From: Bacteroidota bacterium
GTDB taxonomy: Bacteria > Bacteroidota > Bacteroidia > UKL13-3
Assembly (NCBI GenBank): GCA_947485745.1
Contig: CANKQY010000013.1
Span: 1-40,713, forward strand
Length of the DNA: 40,713 nt
Direction of reading: 5' to 3'
Shown piece after piece: positions 16,488 through 24,873 of this stretch. The notes under the pieces are model-generated. The model was not told the DNA's origin. It ran no database searches and saw only the letters and a list, made by a program, of their open reading frames with translations. Position numbers and translations under genes: made by a program. How positions within the stretch are numbered: position 1 is the first letter of the stretch; every line of letters starts with the position of its first letter.

Positions 16488-16569
16488 TTAATTTTTCAGC
16501 AAGCTTCCTTCCTTAAAAATCCCTTTCACTTGATTGATTAGGTTTGTGGCTCTTAACTTCCTTATTATT

Positions 16570-16806
16570 TTAAAAAATTGAGTGATTTGCGATAATCTTA
16601 TTGGTATCATTAGAAGCAGTCAATAATTCTTCGTCCTCTTCTATTTCTGGCTCTTTATCAGAATTTGACTTATCGATTTTGTCTTTTTCAAGCTTTTGCT
16701 TATATGCAGAACCAACCCTCACTTTACTTAAATAACCATAACGTGATTGACAAGCGCAGACCATCCCAATAAGAATTAAAAGAAAAAGGATTGGCTTTTT
16801 GAACAT
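16570..16806 (-). CDS. Small lipoprotein, paralogue of the N-terminus of the 14988 gene
   Basis: A 78-residue protein with a type II signal peptide (MFKKPILFLLILIGMVCAC, lipobox VCAC). The mature part begins QSRYGYLSKVRVGS, resembling QQQYAYRSKVKI of the neighbour, then an acidic and lysine-rich linker (PEIEEDEELLTASND). In the neighbour the equivalent linker (EREEITASEGS) continues into membrane helices, while here the frame stops at 16570. It may be a free-standing lipoprotein or the stump of a longer gene whose membrane parts are the pieces downstream. It starts at ATG 16804-16806. Confidence 0.55.
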   Translation of the reverse strand: MFKKPILFLLILIGMVCACQSRYGYLSKVRVGSAYKQKLEKDKIDKSNSDKEPEIEEDEELLTASNDTNKIIANHSIF

Positions 16807-16890
16807 ATACTAGCAATATAAATTAAACTTCGAAAATATCGTAAAATACCACATGCGAACTCATTTGAATTTTAGCATTATCTTGCCCCA

Positions 16891-18219
16891 GTGAATCTGC
16901 CAATAATTTCTGCCAAGCAATTTTGGATAGCTGCAATTGTTTTGCACCTACTAGGCTTCTTGCAAGCTTGGCATACTAGCAGTATTTATTTGGTAGATTC
17001 AATTGACTATCTCTCGCAAGCAGAAAATATAAAATTACATGGGAGCTTGTATGCAGCACCTTGGCTAGAGCCAATAAAACCAGACTATTTCAGCTTTCGT
17101 CCTCCAGTTTATGGTTTCTTAATTTACTGCATCAAAGCATTGGTTCAAACCGATTATGCTATATTATTTTTGCAATTGCTCATTAGCTTAAGCACCATTT
17201 GGGGCGTACTAAAATTTGCCAAAGAACTTGGCCTGAAACAAAATAATACCAAACTCACACTCCTCATCACACTGATTCTTTATCCTTCACAAATAATCCA
17301 TTGCAATTTTGTGATGAGCGATATTTTGTTTCAAAGCTTGCTGTTCTGGGCATTCTATTTTACTTATTATTTATGGTCTGAACCAAATTTTCGCAAGAGC
17401 ATTTTAGCTGTTGTTTTCTTTGCAATAGCTATGCTCACAAAACCTGTTGCATTTCTTTTAGGCATGACCATTGCCCTCATTTTATTCTTTGTATTCTTAA
17501 TTAAAAAAAGGCTAAAATACCTATTGCCTTTTCTACTACTTCCACTCTTATTTCACGGATACTCAAACTATAATAAAAGCATAACAGGCTATTACCATTA
17601 CTCCTCTGTTACACCCATCTTTGTGCTTAAATACATGGCTAAATATACCAACGGTCAAATTCATGGAGAAGCTTATGCCGACTCAATTCAGGAACGGATT
17701 ATGCAAACAGCAAATGCGGCAAAAACATACCAAGAGCGCTATGAATATATGAATCAAAAAGGCAAAGAAATTTTATGGCAAGAGCCTGCAACTTTTATTT
17801 GGTTCAACCTAAAAGGTTGGCTCGCATTTATGCTTGATCCAGGAAGATTTGAATGGGTGCATTTTTTAAACTATTCGGAAGGAAATTATTTAGGATTGTA
17901 CCATGTAATCAATACCCAAGGTGTGGTAAATGGCATCATTCAATTTGTATCAAATGCACCCTTGGGTTTATTGCTGGTTTTATTTATTTGTTTCCTAAGC
18001 AATATTGGTATCGCCATTGCTTTTTTACATACTATTTTCAATAAAAATTGTACTCTTGTGCTACGCCTTTGCCTATTTCTCTTTGCAGCTTACATCATTG
18101 GATCAACAGGAGTTTTGGGCCTATCTAGGTATCGTATTGCTATTGCACCCTTTTGTTGGTTGAGCCTTTTGTATTTTATAACCTTTATCTATTCCAAAAG
18201 GCAGCATGTTACAAATTGA
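16891..18219 (+). CDS. Polytopic membrane protein, glycosyltransferase-39-like
   Basis: A 442-residue inner-membrane protein with about ten hydrophobic helices. The first extracytoplasmic loop has SIYLVDSIDYLSQAENI and FSFRPPVYGFLIYCI, matching the Asp-containing loop and RPP-x-Y segment of lipid-linked-sugar-dependent transferases (ArnT/PMT/GT39-like, GT-C fold). Such enzymes move a sugar from polyprenyl phosphate to a protein, lipid or glycan on the outer face of the membrane. Donor and acceptor are unknown. The start is GTG 16891-16893 (GTG AAT CTG CCA), since no ATG lies before the first helix. Its end overlaps the following PLP-enzyme gene by 14 bases, so the two are co-transcribed although functionally unrelated. 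Confidence 0.78.
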   Translation: MNLPIISAKQFWIAAIVLHLLGFLQAWHTSSIYLVDSIDYLSQAENIKLHGSLYAAPWLEPIKPDYFSFRPPVYGFLIYCIKALVQTDYAILFLQLLISLSTIWGVLKFAKELGLKQNNTKLTLLITLILYPSQIIHCNFVMSDILFQSLLFWAFYFTYYLWSEPNFRKSILAVVFFAIAMLTKPVAFLLGMTIALILFFVFLIKKRLKYLLPFLLLPLLFHGYSNYNKSITGYYHYSSVTPIFVLKYMAKYTNGQIHGEAYADSIQERIMQTANAAKTYQERYEYMNQKGKEILWQEPATFIWFNLKGWLAFMLDPGRFEWVHFLNYSEGNYLGLYHVINTQGVVNGIIQFVSNAPLGLLLVLFICFLSNIGIAIAFLHTIFNKNCTLVLRLCLFLFAAYIIGSTGVLGLSRYRIAIAPFCWLSLLYFITFIYSKRQHVTN

Positions 18220-19126
18220 AAATCCATATGCACCTATTGAAGAAATTAAACTACCATCTTTTGCCAACAAAGGCATATCCTTTTTTTTAAAGCGGGAAGA
18301 CTTATCACATCCTTTTATTTCGGGCAATAAATGGCGTAAATTAAAGTTCCACTTAATTGCCGCTAGTGAGCAAAGCAAGAATACTCTTGTAACCTATGGT
18401 GGCTATTATAGCAACCATTTATTGGCCACGGCAGCCGCTGGTGCAAAATATGGCTTTAACACATTTGGCTTTGTACGTGGTGAGTTGGTTAAAAACCCCT
18501 TACTCGATTTATGTGAATTGTTTGGCATGAAATTAACTTTCGTTTCAAGAGAAGCTTATAAAAACAAAGACCTATTATTTTCTAGCTATTTTGGTTCGAA
18601 TCAAAGCGCCTTAAATATACCAGAAGGAGGCGGCGGAGAGATCGGAGAATTGGGCATGGAGGCCGTAATTGATGACCTACTGTTAGGACCTTGGAGCCTA
18701 AAGAAGGACTTAAATAAAGAAATTCAACATTCAGTTCTACATTTAATAACCTCGGTAGGAACAGGCAGTTCATTAAGAGGTTTGTTAAATGCCATTCAAA
18801 AGCAACAACTTCCTATAAAAGCACACGGCATTGTGGTGTTAAAAGGTGCAGAAGAAATGGCAAATGAATACAAAAAATTCGACTCAAATGTGTTTGAATT
18901 ACATCACCAATTTCATGGCGGTGGTTATGGAAAAATTAACCAAGAAACCAAAGACTATATAAAAGAATTTGCCTCACAAACTGGTATCTTATTAGATCCA
19001 ATTTATGAGGCAAAAATGATGATAGGGATTACTACCCTAATAAACGAAAACTATTTTGAACCAGGCGCTCAATTATGCGCTTTGCACAATGGCGGCTTGG
19101 TAGGCTTATTATCTGGTAAGGTTTAA
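18206..19126 (+). CDS. PLP-dependent D-cysteine desulfhydrase/ACC deaminase family enzyme
   Basis: Fold-type II pyridoxal-phosphate enzyme of 306 residues. The PLP lysine is Lys42 in FISGNKWRKLK. YGGYYSNHLLATAAAG corresponds to the substrate-carboxylate and stacking region. IPEGGGGEIG and TSVGTGSSLRGLL supply the phosphate-binding loop. Relatives break down D-cysteine (to pyruvate, H2S and NH3) or 1-aminocyclopropane-1-carboxylate, and the sequence alone does not separate the two. The start ATG 18206 lies within the end of the membrane protein gene (14-base overlap). Its 3' end overlaps the convergent PPIase gene by 18 bases. Confidence 0.87.
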   Translation: MLQIENPYAPIEEIKLPSFANKGISFFLKREDLSHPFISGNKWRKLKFHLIAASEQSKNTLVTYGGYYSNHLLATAAAGAKYGFNTFGFVRGELVKNPLLDLCELFGMKLTFVSREAYKNKDLLFSSYFGSNQSALNIPEGGGGEIGELGMEAVIDDLLLGPWSLKKDLNKEIQHSVLHLITSVGTGSSLRGLLNAIQKQQLPIKAHGIVVLKGAEEMANEYKKFDSNVFELHHQFHGGGYGKINQETKDYIKEFASQTGILLDPIYEAKMMIGITTLINENYFEPGAQLCALHNGGLVGLLSGKV

Positions 19127-21103
19127 AAGCTCTGACTCATTAACTTTTACAGGATATTTAGCGCGCAATTCTTTTACCCATGCTTCCATTAAAAATTCTT
19201 GGTAATCACTTGTAACAAGACCTTTTGCTTCTTTCAAAGTTTTTGGTTCAGCAGGTATAATTTCTAAAACATAATAGAACTTGTTGGCATCAGGATCTGT
19301 GATATCAACTACACCTTTGGCATCCCAAAGTTTGGCACCAGTTGCATCTGTTTTTTCTGCTTTAGCGTCTTTGGCCATAATGGCATTAGGCAACTTCTTA
19401 GTCATTTTCTTAAACACATCTGCCTCCGACTTACCACTGTTAAACATTTTAATGGTAGCTGCTTTTGTTTCGGCATCAAGGCAATTAAATGTTTGGTAAT
19501 GAACGCGCTCTTTCCACATGTATTTGGCTTTATGACCATTGTAAAATTCCTCTAAACCTGCAGTATCATTGATGGCTTTACCCCAAACTTTTTTATCGGT
19601 TAAATCAAATAACAATATACCATCGTGGTATTCTGTCATGATGTTATTAAACTCAGGATACTTGGTTTCCAAAATACTTTCTTCATAAGCCAAGCATTTT
19701 TCATTTGACCAAATAGTGAAATGATTTTTAGCTACCATAACCGAATTTTCTTTTTGGTGCACATCTTGATTTGCCTCTAGGTACTGGCCAAAATCAACAG
19801 CGGTATAGGTTTTATCGCCAATGGCAAACAATGGCTTTTTGCCCATTTTCTTTTCATCAAAAGCCCAAGAAGCTTTGATAAAATTGGTGTCTAATTTTGC
19901 TGTAAATTCATTTAAGTTGGCAGTATATTCCTTATAATTATTTTCTTTTTTAACACGCACAATAACAGCCGTTTTAGATCCTTCTGATCGCACATCGCGT
20001 GTTACTTTGTTTTTAATTACATCTTGCACGTCTTTGTATTCTCCAAGTGGACGGTATTCCACAAACTTTACCATGTGCCAACCGTAATCTGTCATAAATG
20101 GCTTAGAAACTTCATTGGGTTTCAAAGAAAAACAAACATCTTTAAACTCATCAGGGTAACCGCTTAAGCTGGCAATCCAATTCATCATTCCTTTGTTTGC
20201 TTTGCTAGCATCGTCTTGAGAATATTTCTCAACCAAAGTATCAAAGCTAATTCCCGCTTGAAATTCTTTATATGCTGCATTCATTCTTTCGCCAGCATTA
20301 TTGATGGTTTCAGAATTTGAACCACCACCGGTTCTCACCATAATGTGTTGAACCTTTACCTCGCCTCTAGCAGGCCTGCCATCATTTACACGCATAATGT
20401 GGTAACCAAATTGGGTACGGAATGGTGCGCTGGTTTGACCCTTATCTGTTTTATAAGCAACATTCTCAAAAGGGTAAACCATTTGAAAAACGGTAAACCA
20501 ACCCAATTTGCCATAATTCTTTTTGGCCGATGGGTCATCAGAATATTTAAGTGCCAAGCTATCAAAATTCTCGCCTTTTAAAATGCGTTTGCGCAAATCA
20601 GAAATCTTGTTCCATGCTGCTATGGTATCTTTTGGCGAAGCATTTGGCTCTACATTAATCAAAATATGGCTAGCATTTACCTCTAACTTCATGCGCTCGT
20701 ATGCCTCTTGCATTAAGCCCTCGGTTACTTTCTTATCATTTAAATAAGGAGCAGCCAATTGTTTGCGGTACCCTGCCAATTCTGAGTTAAATGCAGGATT
20801 GGTATCCAAACTCATGGTAATTGCCTCTTTAACTTTCAACTTAAAGTTGACGTACAAATCGAGGTAATCACGAATTTCCTTCTCTGTGGGTGGGGTTTTG
20901 TCTTTTCTGTTCTTGTTCAACTGACGCAAGAACTCATCTTTCAAAACTGAATCGTTCCCAATGGTAAAAATAGTTGGATTTGGATTTGCCAATTCAACGG
21001 CAACAGGCTTTTTGGCCGGAACATTTTTAGAAACTTTTTGAGCATTCACGGTAAATGCACCTAAACAACCTAAAAAACCTAGCAATAATGCGGTTTTCTT
21101 CAT
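19109..21103 (-). CDS. Periplasmic peptidylprolyl isomerase with two parvulin domains
   Basis: A 664-residue exported folding factor similar to SurA/PpiD. It has a signal peptide (MKKTALLLGFLGCLGAFTVNAQ) and an N-terminal helical chaperone part (NDSVLKDEFLRQLNKNR, KEIRDYLDLYVNFKLKVKEA). Parvulin domain 1 runs from NASHILINVEP to FGYHIMRVNDGRP, and parvulin domain 2 from VKVQHIMVRTGGG to YGWHMVKFVEYRPLG. The long C-terminal region of about 290 residues resembles further rotamase-like or chaperone modules without clear motifs. It should assist outer-membrane protein folding. A textbook promoter lies at 21126-21156. Confidence 0.92.
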   Translation of the reverse strand: MKKTALLLGFLGCLGAFTVNAQKVSKNVPAKKPVAVELANPNPTIFTIGNDSVLKDEFLRQLNKNRKDKTPPTEKEIRDYLDLYVNFKLKVKEAITMSLDTNPAFNSELAGYRKQLAAPYLNDKKVTEGLMQEAYERMKLEVNASHILINVEPNASPKDTIAAWNKISDLRKRILKGENFDSLALKYSDDPSAKKNYGKLGWFTVFQMVYPFENVAYKTDKGQTSAPFRTQFGYHIMRVNDGRPARGEVKVQHIMVRTGGGSNSETINNAGERMNAAYKEFQAGISFDTLVEKYSQDDASKANKGMMNWIASLSGYPDEFKDVCFSLKPNEVSKPFMTDYGWHMVKFVEYRPLGEYKDVQDVIKNKVTRDVRSEGSKTAVIVRVKKENNYKEYTANLNEFTAKLDTNFIKASWAFDEKKMGKKPLFAIGDKTYTAVDFGQYLEANQDVHQKENSVMVAKNHFTIWSNEKCLAYEESILETKYPEFNNIMTEYHDGILLFDLTDKKVWGKAINDTAGLEEFYNGHKAKYMWKERVHYQTFNCLDAETKAATIKMFNSGKSEADVFKKMTKKLPNAIMAKDAKAEKTDATGAKLWDAKGVVDITDPDANKFYYVLEIIPAEPKTLKEAKGLVTSDYQEFLMEAWVKELRAKYPVKVNESELLNLTR

Positions 21104-21125
21104 AAAATATTATTTTTAAAGTATG

Positions 21126-21156
21126 CAAAAATAGGAATTTAGCGCACCCTTGCAAA
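21126..21156 (-). promoter_or_regulatory. Consensus promoter of the parvulin gene
   Basis: On the minus strand: TTTG (21156-21153), exactly 19 bases, TATTTTTG (21133-21126) followed by C. This is a perfect match to the Bacteroidota consensus TTTG-N19-TAnnTTTG, 22 bases before the ATG. Confidence 0.75.
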
Positions 21157-21196
21157 TAAACAGATGGTCTTGCGCAAATTTTAATAAATTATAACC

Positions 21197-21952
21197 CTAA
21201 TCTAACAATTCCAAATGGTATAATAAAGGTTTGGAAGGACTAGCATCTGTCTCTAAACTAGCAATTTGTAGGTTCAAAAAGTAAATGCCATCTGCAATTG
21301 AATTTGGCACAAAAACCATTTCACTTATGGTTGCCTCCAATCTTGGATTGGCTGGATATTGCCAAAATGCTTTATGGGCAAGCATGGCACCTGCGTCTTC
21401 CTCTGGATCCACACTTGGCAAATCAATCAACAAATGATGAATACCTTTATTGGCAATAAGCGTGACCAATTTTGGCTCTACATAAGTAGGGTTTTGTCCA
21501 GAATAGGTTTGAACCAATTTGGCTGCTGTATTTGGCAAAGTTCTAATAATCAACGCTTCAATTCCAATTGCCAATTGCTCCTCCACCCCATCTACCAATA
21601 CAACCCAACTGCCATCAGCAAGCTGAACTGGTTTAAGTGTGATTACTTGCGCCACAAAATGAAATTGTTTCAAGCTTTGGTTGATGCTAATTCGCTCTTT
21701 GGTTATATGTCCAATACACTCGGTATGTGTGCCATTGCCATGTGCATTAATAAATAGGTTTTCGCAATTGGCGCCACTGCCCAAAGCCACCGAGCCAATA
21801 AAATCGCCAACTTGTATAGGTTCGAACCGAGGATTTGGAATATGAAAGGCATTTGGATTCACCGAACCACTGCGCATTGATATGGAAATATCCATAGGTT
21901 TTGAAAAATCCACCTGTAACTTTTTTTGCTGCCAATCAATAATTGCCTTCAT
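21197..21952 (-). CDS. Cyclase-family metal hydrolase (kynurenine formamidase-like)
   Basis: A 251-residue enzyme of the cyclase/KynB family, metal-dependent amidohydrolases that include arylformamidase of tryptophan degradation. The metal-binding region is NAHGNGTHTECIGHI, equivalent to the usual HxGTHxDxxxH but with Glu for Asp. DISISMRSGSVNPNAF near the start and HLLIDLPSVDPEED, carrying the second conserved Asp region, support the family. It is not certain that the substrate is N-formylkynurenine, and no other kyn genes are nearby. ATG 21950-21952 is preferred to a TTG 39 bases upstream because the extra residues (KERK) do not fit the family start. Confidence 0.82.
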   Translation of the reverse strand: MKAIIDWQQKKLQVDFSKPMDISISMRSGSVNPNAFHIPNPRFEPIQVGDFIGSVALGSGANCENLFINAHGNGTHTECIGHITKERISINQSLKQFHFVAQVITLKPVQLADGSWVVLVDGVEEQLAIGIEALIIRTLPNTAAKLVQTYSGQNPTYVEPKLVTLIANKGIHHLLIDLPSVDPEEDAGAMLAHKAFWQYPANPRLEATISEMVFVPNSIADGIYFLNLQIASLETDASPSKPLLYHLELLD

Positions 21953-22038
21953 TTTGCGTTCTTTAGGGCAAATATTGTTTAAAAAACGCAAGAATTTTAA
22001 TAGTTTTTTATAATCATTACACTAGCAAATTACTTAAA

Positions 22039-22182
22039 ATGAATTTTAACTCAAAATTAGGTTCAAACCAAGATTTTATTCCTTTTGCGGTGAAAGAATT
22101 TATTAATCGCAGCAAAATTGCGGCGATTAATTTTAAAAATGTTTCGTTAAGCTTATTGGATTTAGAAAAAATGCACGAATGA
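22039..22182 (+). CDS. Possible small protein of 47 residues
   Basis: An ATG-started reading frame of 47 residues in the gap between the cyclase (minus) and the sensor kinase (plus). The translation has no signal peptide and begins MNFNSKLGSNQDFIPFAVKE, with a mixed composition (VSLSLLDLEKMHE at the end) that looks more protein-like than random AT-rich sequence. It stops 49 bases before the kinase start and could be co-transcribed with it. I do not recognise it. Chance occurrence is possible at this length. Confidence 0.35.
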   Translation: MNFNSKLGSNQDFIPFAVKEFINRSKIAAINFKNVSLSLLDLEKMHE

Positions 22183-22231
22183 GTTCATAAATTTGGGCAT
22201 CATTTAATTATATTTGAGGTTCAACAAAAGG

Positions 22232-23392
22232 ATGAAGGCATACGAAAAAAAACGCTGGTGGAAGATCGCCATATTAATTGCAGCCATGTTTATTGGCGGT
22301 TTTTCTCTTTGGTACACGCAAACTTTGGTAAAAGAATTGGCGGTTCAAGAAGACAAAAAAATAAAACTCTGGGCCAATGCCACTAGGCAATTGGGAGCGG
22401 CTTCTGCTGAAATGGATATCAACTTTTTGCTAGATATCATTAAAGACAATGAAACCATTCCAACTATATTGGTAGATGACAATGGACAAATAATCAGTCA
22501 TAGAAATCTTGATTCATTGAGTGCTTTAGATACTGCTTATGTAAATGCAGAACTAGCCTTAATGAAAGAAATTCATGAACCCATAAAAATTGAATATGAT
22601 TTAACCAACAAACGTTACAACTATTTATACTATAAAAACTCTCGCATACTTACTGCCCTTCAAACCTATCCATTTATACAACTTTCACTCATTGCCTTTT
22701 TTGCCCTGATGAGCTACTTTGCCCTAAGCAGCAGCCGAAGAGCAGAACAAAACCAGGTTTGGGTGGGCATGAGTAAAGAAACCGCTCATCAATTGGGAAC
22801 GCCAATATCTAGCCTCCGCGAATGGCACAACTTGTTAAAAGAAACCGGAAAAGACCAGCAAGAGGAAATATTAAAAGAAGTTGATTACGACATCCAAAGA
22901 TTAGAACTCATAACAGAAAGGTTTTCAAAAATTGGGTCTGAACCCATCCTTAAATCAGAGAATTTAGGTTTGGTGATAGAAAAAGCAATTGGTTATCTCA
23001 AAAACAGGGTATCAAGTAAAGTTGATTTCACCATTGATATTGGTCAGCCAAATAATTGGGCCAATATTAATATTCCCTTGTTTGATTGGGTAATAGAAAA
23101 CCTTTGTAAAAACGCCATCGATGCCATGGATGGCAACGGCAGCCTCAGAATTGTGCTGAACCACGATACCGAAAAAGTATATATAGACATTACCGATACC
23201 GGAAAAGGAATACCTAGAAGCAAGTTTAAAACCGTATTCAAACCAGGGTTTACTACCAAAAAACGTGGCTGGGGACTTGGCTTATCACTCACAAGAAGAA
23301 TTATCAAGGAATACCACAAAGGACAAATCTACGTGCGCCACTCCGAACTGGGCAAAGGAACCACCTTTAGAATAGTACTGGATGTAGCTTAG
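22232..23392 (+). CDS. Membrane sensor histidine kinase
   Basis: A 386-residue sensor kinase. Helix 1 is at about 11-28 (KIAILIAAMFIGGFSLWYTQ). An extracytoplasmic region of about 115 residues has a PAS/CACHE-like stretch TILVDDNGQIISHRNL. Helix 2 is at about 148-166. The HisKA-type H-box is SKETAHQLGTPISSLREW with the phospho-acceptor at His186. The ATPase domain follows with N-box ENLCKNAIDAM, G1 DTGKGIP and G2 GWGLGLSLTRRI. No HAMP domain is seen between helix 2 and the H-box. No response-regulator gene is adjacent, so it is an orphan kinase here. ATG 22232 is used rather than TTG 22214. The ligand is unknown. Confidence 0.9.
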   Translation: MKAYEKKRWWKIAILIAAMFIGGFSLWYTQTLVKELAVQEDKKIKLWANATRQLGAASAEMDINFLLDIIKDNETIPTILVDDNGQIISHRNLDSLSALDTAYVNAELALMKEIHEPIKIEYDLTNKRYNYLYYKNSRILTALQTYPFIQLSLIAFFALMSYFALSSSRRAEQNQVWVGMSKETAHQLGTPISSLREWHNLLKETGKDQQEEILKEVDYDIQRLELITERFSKIGSEPILKSENLGLVIEKAIGYLKNRVSSKVDFTIDIGQPNNWANINIPLFDWVIENLCKNAIDAMDGNGSLRIVLNHDTEKVYIDITDTGKGIPRSKFKTVFKPGFTTKKRGWGLGLSLTRRIIKEYHKGQIYVRHSELGKGTTFRIVLDVA

Positions 23393-23503
23393 TTTATTTA
23401 TCACTACAAAATAACAAAGCAACGATTTGCCACATTTCAGGCGCCGAAGCCTCCCGCGAACACTGAAGCCTAGGCGCAGGTGGTTGGCGAAGGTGTCAAG
23501 GCT

Positions 23504-23679
23504 CCAAGGCGCGTAGATTTTTTATTTGTTTTTTTGATATATATATTGATTAACACCTATTCTTGACCCAGAATGGGTCACATATTTATAGAACATCAAT
23601 TTCCCTATAAACATACGACCCCTTCTGGGTCGAGCAAAACCCAAAAAATAAAAAAATCCTTGGCGCCTCCGCGCCTTGG
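23504..23679. repeat. Nested inverted-repeat island, REP-like
   Basis: The gap 23393-23752 holds no gene. It contains an inner imperfect palindrome: arm 23565-23591 (GACCCAGAATGGGTC, then ACATA, then TTTATAG) pairs with 23605-23631 (CTATAAA, CATAC, GACCCCTTCTGGGTC) around a 13-base loop. Each arm is itself a small palindrome. Outside are inverted CCAAGGCGCG (23504-23513) and CGCGCCTTGG (23670-23679), each with T- or A-rich inner flanks that also pair. GC-rich sequence at 23438-23515 and 23658-23683 stands out from the AT-rich surroundings. This looks like intergenic REP-type repeats, one inserted in another. No transposase gene is present. Confidence 0.75.
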
Positions 23680-23752
23680 TGGCAAAAAAAACTCCCCACC
23701 TAACATCAAAAAAAATCGTTCCTTTGTTACTTTGTAGTAAAAACCAAAGTAC

Positions 23753-24166
23753 ATGCCCAGAATTTTAGCAGTTGATTACGGAACCAAGCGAGTTGGTTTG
23801 GCAGTTACAGATCCTATGCAAATAATTGCTAGCACCCTTGCTACTGTAAGAGCACATGACCTTATGGCTTATTTAAAGGATTATATTGCCAAAGAGCCCT
23901 TGGAGTGCATTGTGGTTGGAAAGCCCCTGCAAATGGATGGTAGCGACTCTGAATCTGCGAAACATGTAGAAAAATTTATATCTTTGTTGGCTAAACATTT
24001 TCCAGAACTGCCAATTAAAAGAATCGACGAACGACTAACCTCTAGGATGGCCAAAGCCAGCATGTTAGAAATGGGATTGAAGAAAAAAGATAGGCAAAAA
24101 AAAGAAAATGTAGACCAAATAAGCGCTGTACTGATCCTACAAACTTATATGGAAAATAAATTTTAA
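23753..24166 (+). CDS. ruvX: RuvX/YqgF, Holliday junction resolvase-like and pre-16S rRNA nuclease
   Basis: A 137-residue RNase H-fold protein of the YqgF family, implicated in 16S rRNA 5' maturation and proposed as a Holliday junction resolvase. Motifs are ILAVDYGTKRVGLAVTD with the first acidic residue, IVVGKPLQMDGSDSESA, IKRIDERLTSRMA with the second acidic site, and the terminal DQISAVLILQTYM with the third. The length is typical. The start is ATG 23753. It is followed by def after 23 bases, a common Bacteroidota arrangement, so the two probably form an operon. Confidence 0.93.
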   Translation: MPRILAVDYGTKRVGLAVTDPMQIIASTLATVRAHDLMAYLKDYIAKEPLECIVVGKPLQMDGSDSESAKHVEKFISLLAKHFPELPIKRIDERLTSRMAKASMLEMGLKKKDRQKKENVDQISAVLILQTYMENKF

Positions 24167-24189
24167 AACCGGTTAAACCTTATATTCAG

Positions 24190-24744
24190 ATGATTTTTCC
24201 AATAATAGCATATGGCGACCCAGTTTTAAGAAAAGTAGGCGCTAGCATTGACCCTCATTATAAAGACCTAACTAAGCTTATAGAAAATATGTGGGAAACC
24301 ATGTACCACGCAAACGGCGTTGGTTTAGCAGCCCCTCAAATTGGCAAACCTATTAACCTATTCATTGCAGATACAAGTGCCTTTGGCGATGAAACCGTTC
24401 CAGAAATGAAAAAGGTTTTTCTTAATTCCGAAATGCTAAAAGAATGGGGAGATGAATGGGAATATGAGGAAGGATGCCTCAGCATTCCACATATTAGAGA
24501 AAAAGTTAGCAGGCACCCCAATGTTTTATTGCGCTACCAAGATGAGCAGTTTGCTTGGCACGAAGAAGAATTCAATGGTATTGCCGCAAGGGTTATTCAA
24601 CATGAATACGACCATTGCCAAGGAAAATTATTTGTAGATTATATTTCTGAACTCAAAAAACGCCTTATTCGCAACAAACTTATAAATATTAGCAAGGGCG
24701 GAGCCAATGTGGATTACAAAATGAGAATCCCAAGCGGCCGCTAA
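24190..24744 (+). CDS. def: Peptide deformylase
   Basis: Removes the formyl group from nascent N-terminal methionine. The length is 184 residues. All three family motifs are present: GVGLAAPQIG (43-52), EGCLSIP with the metal-binding Cys96, and QHEYDH with metal-binding His138 and His142 and catalytic Glu139. The start ATG 24190 follows ruvX closely. Nothing unusual except the short interval to the acyl-CoA synthetase gene, which probably has its own promoter. Confidence 0.96.
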   Translation: MIFPIIAYGDPVLRKVGASIDPHYKDLTKLIENMWETMYHANGVGLAAPQIGKPINLFIADTSAFGDETVPEMKKVFLNSEMLKEWGDEWEYEEGCLSIPHIREKVSRHPNVLLRYQDEQFAWHEEEFNGIAARVIQHEYDHCQGKLFVDYISELKKRLIRNKLINISKGGANVDYKMRIPSGR

Positions 24745-24873
24745 TTCCTAACCTTTTTAATTAACTTTTTACAGTATTTTGTAAAATATGCAACTATTTT
24801 TTCACTTTTTGTCCTAATCAATTTGAGCGGTATGAGATATTTAGCTTTATTCGCATTAACATTTGAATAACAC

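Noticed and set aside
16863-16886. Promoter TTG and TATCTTGC before the GTG-started membrane protein
   Set aside because: Spacing is 11 bases, far from the required 17-23.
23504-23679. CRISPR array or IS element
   Set aside because: No regularly spaced direct repeats and no transposase frame. The symmetry is inverted, as in REP-type repeats.
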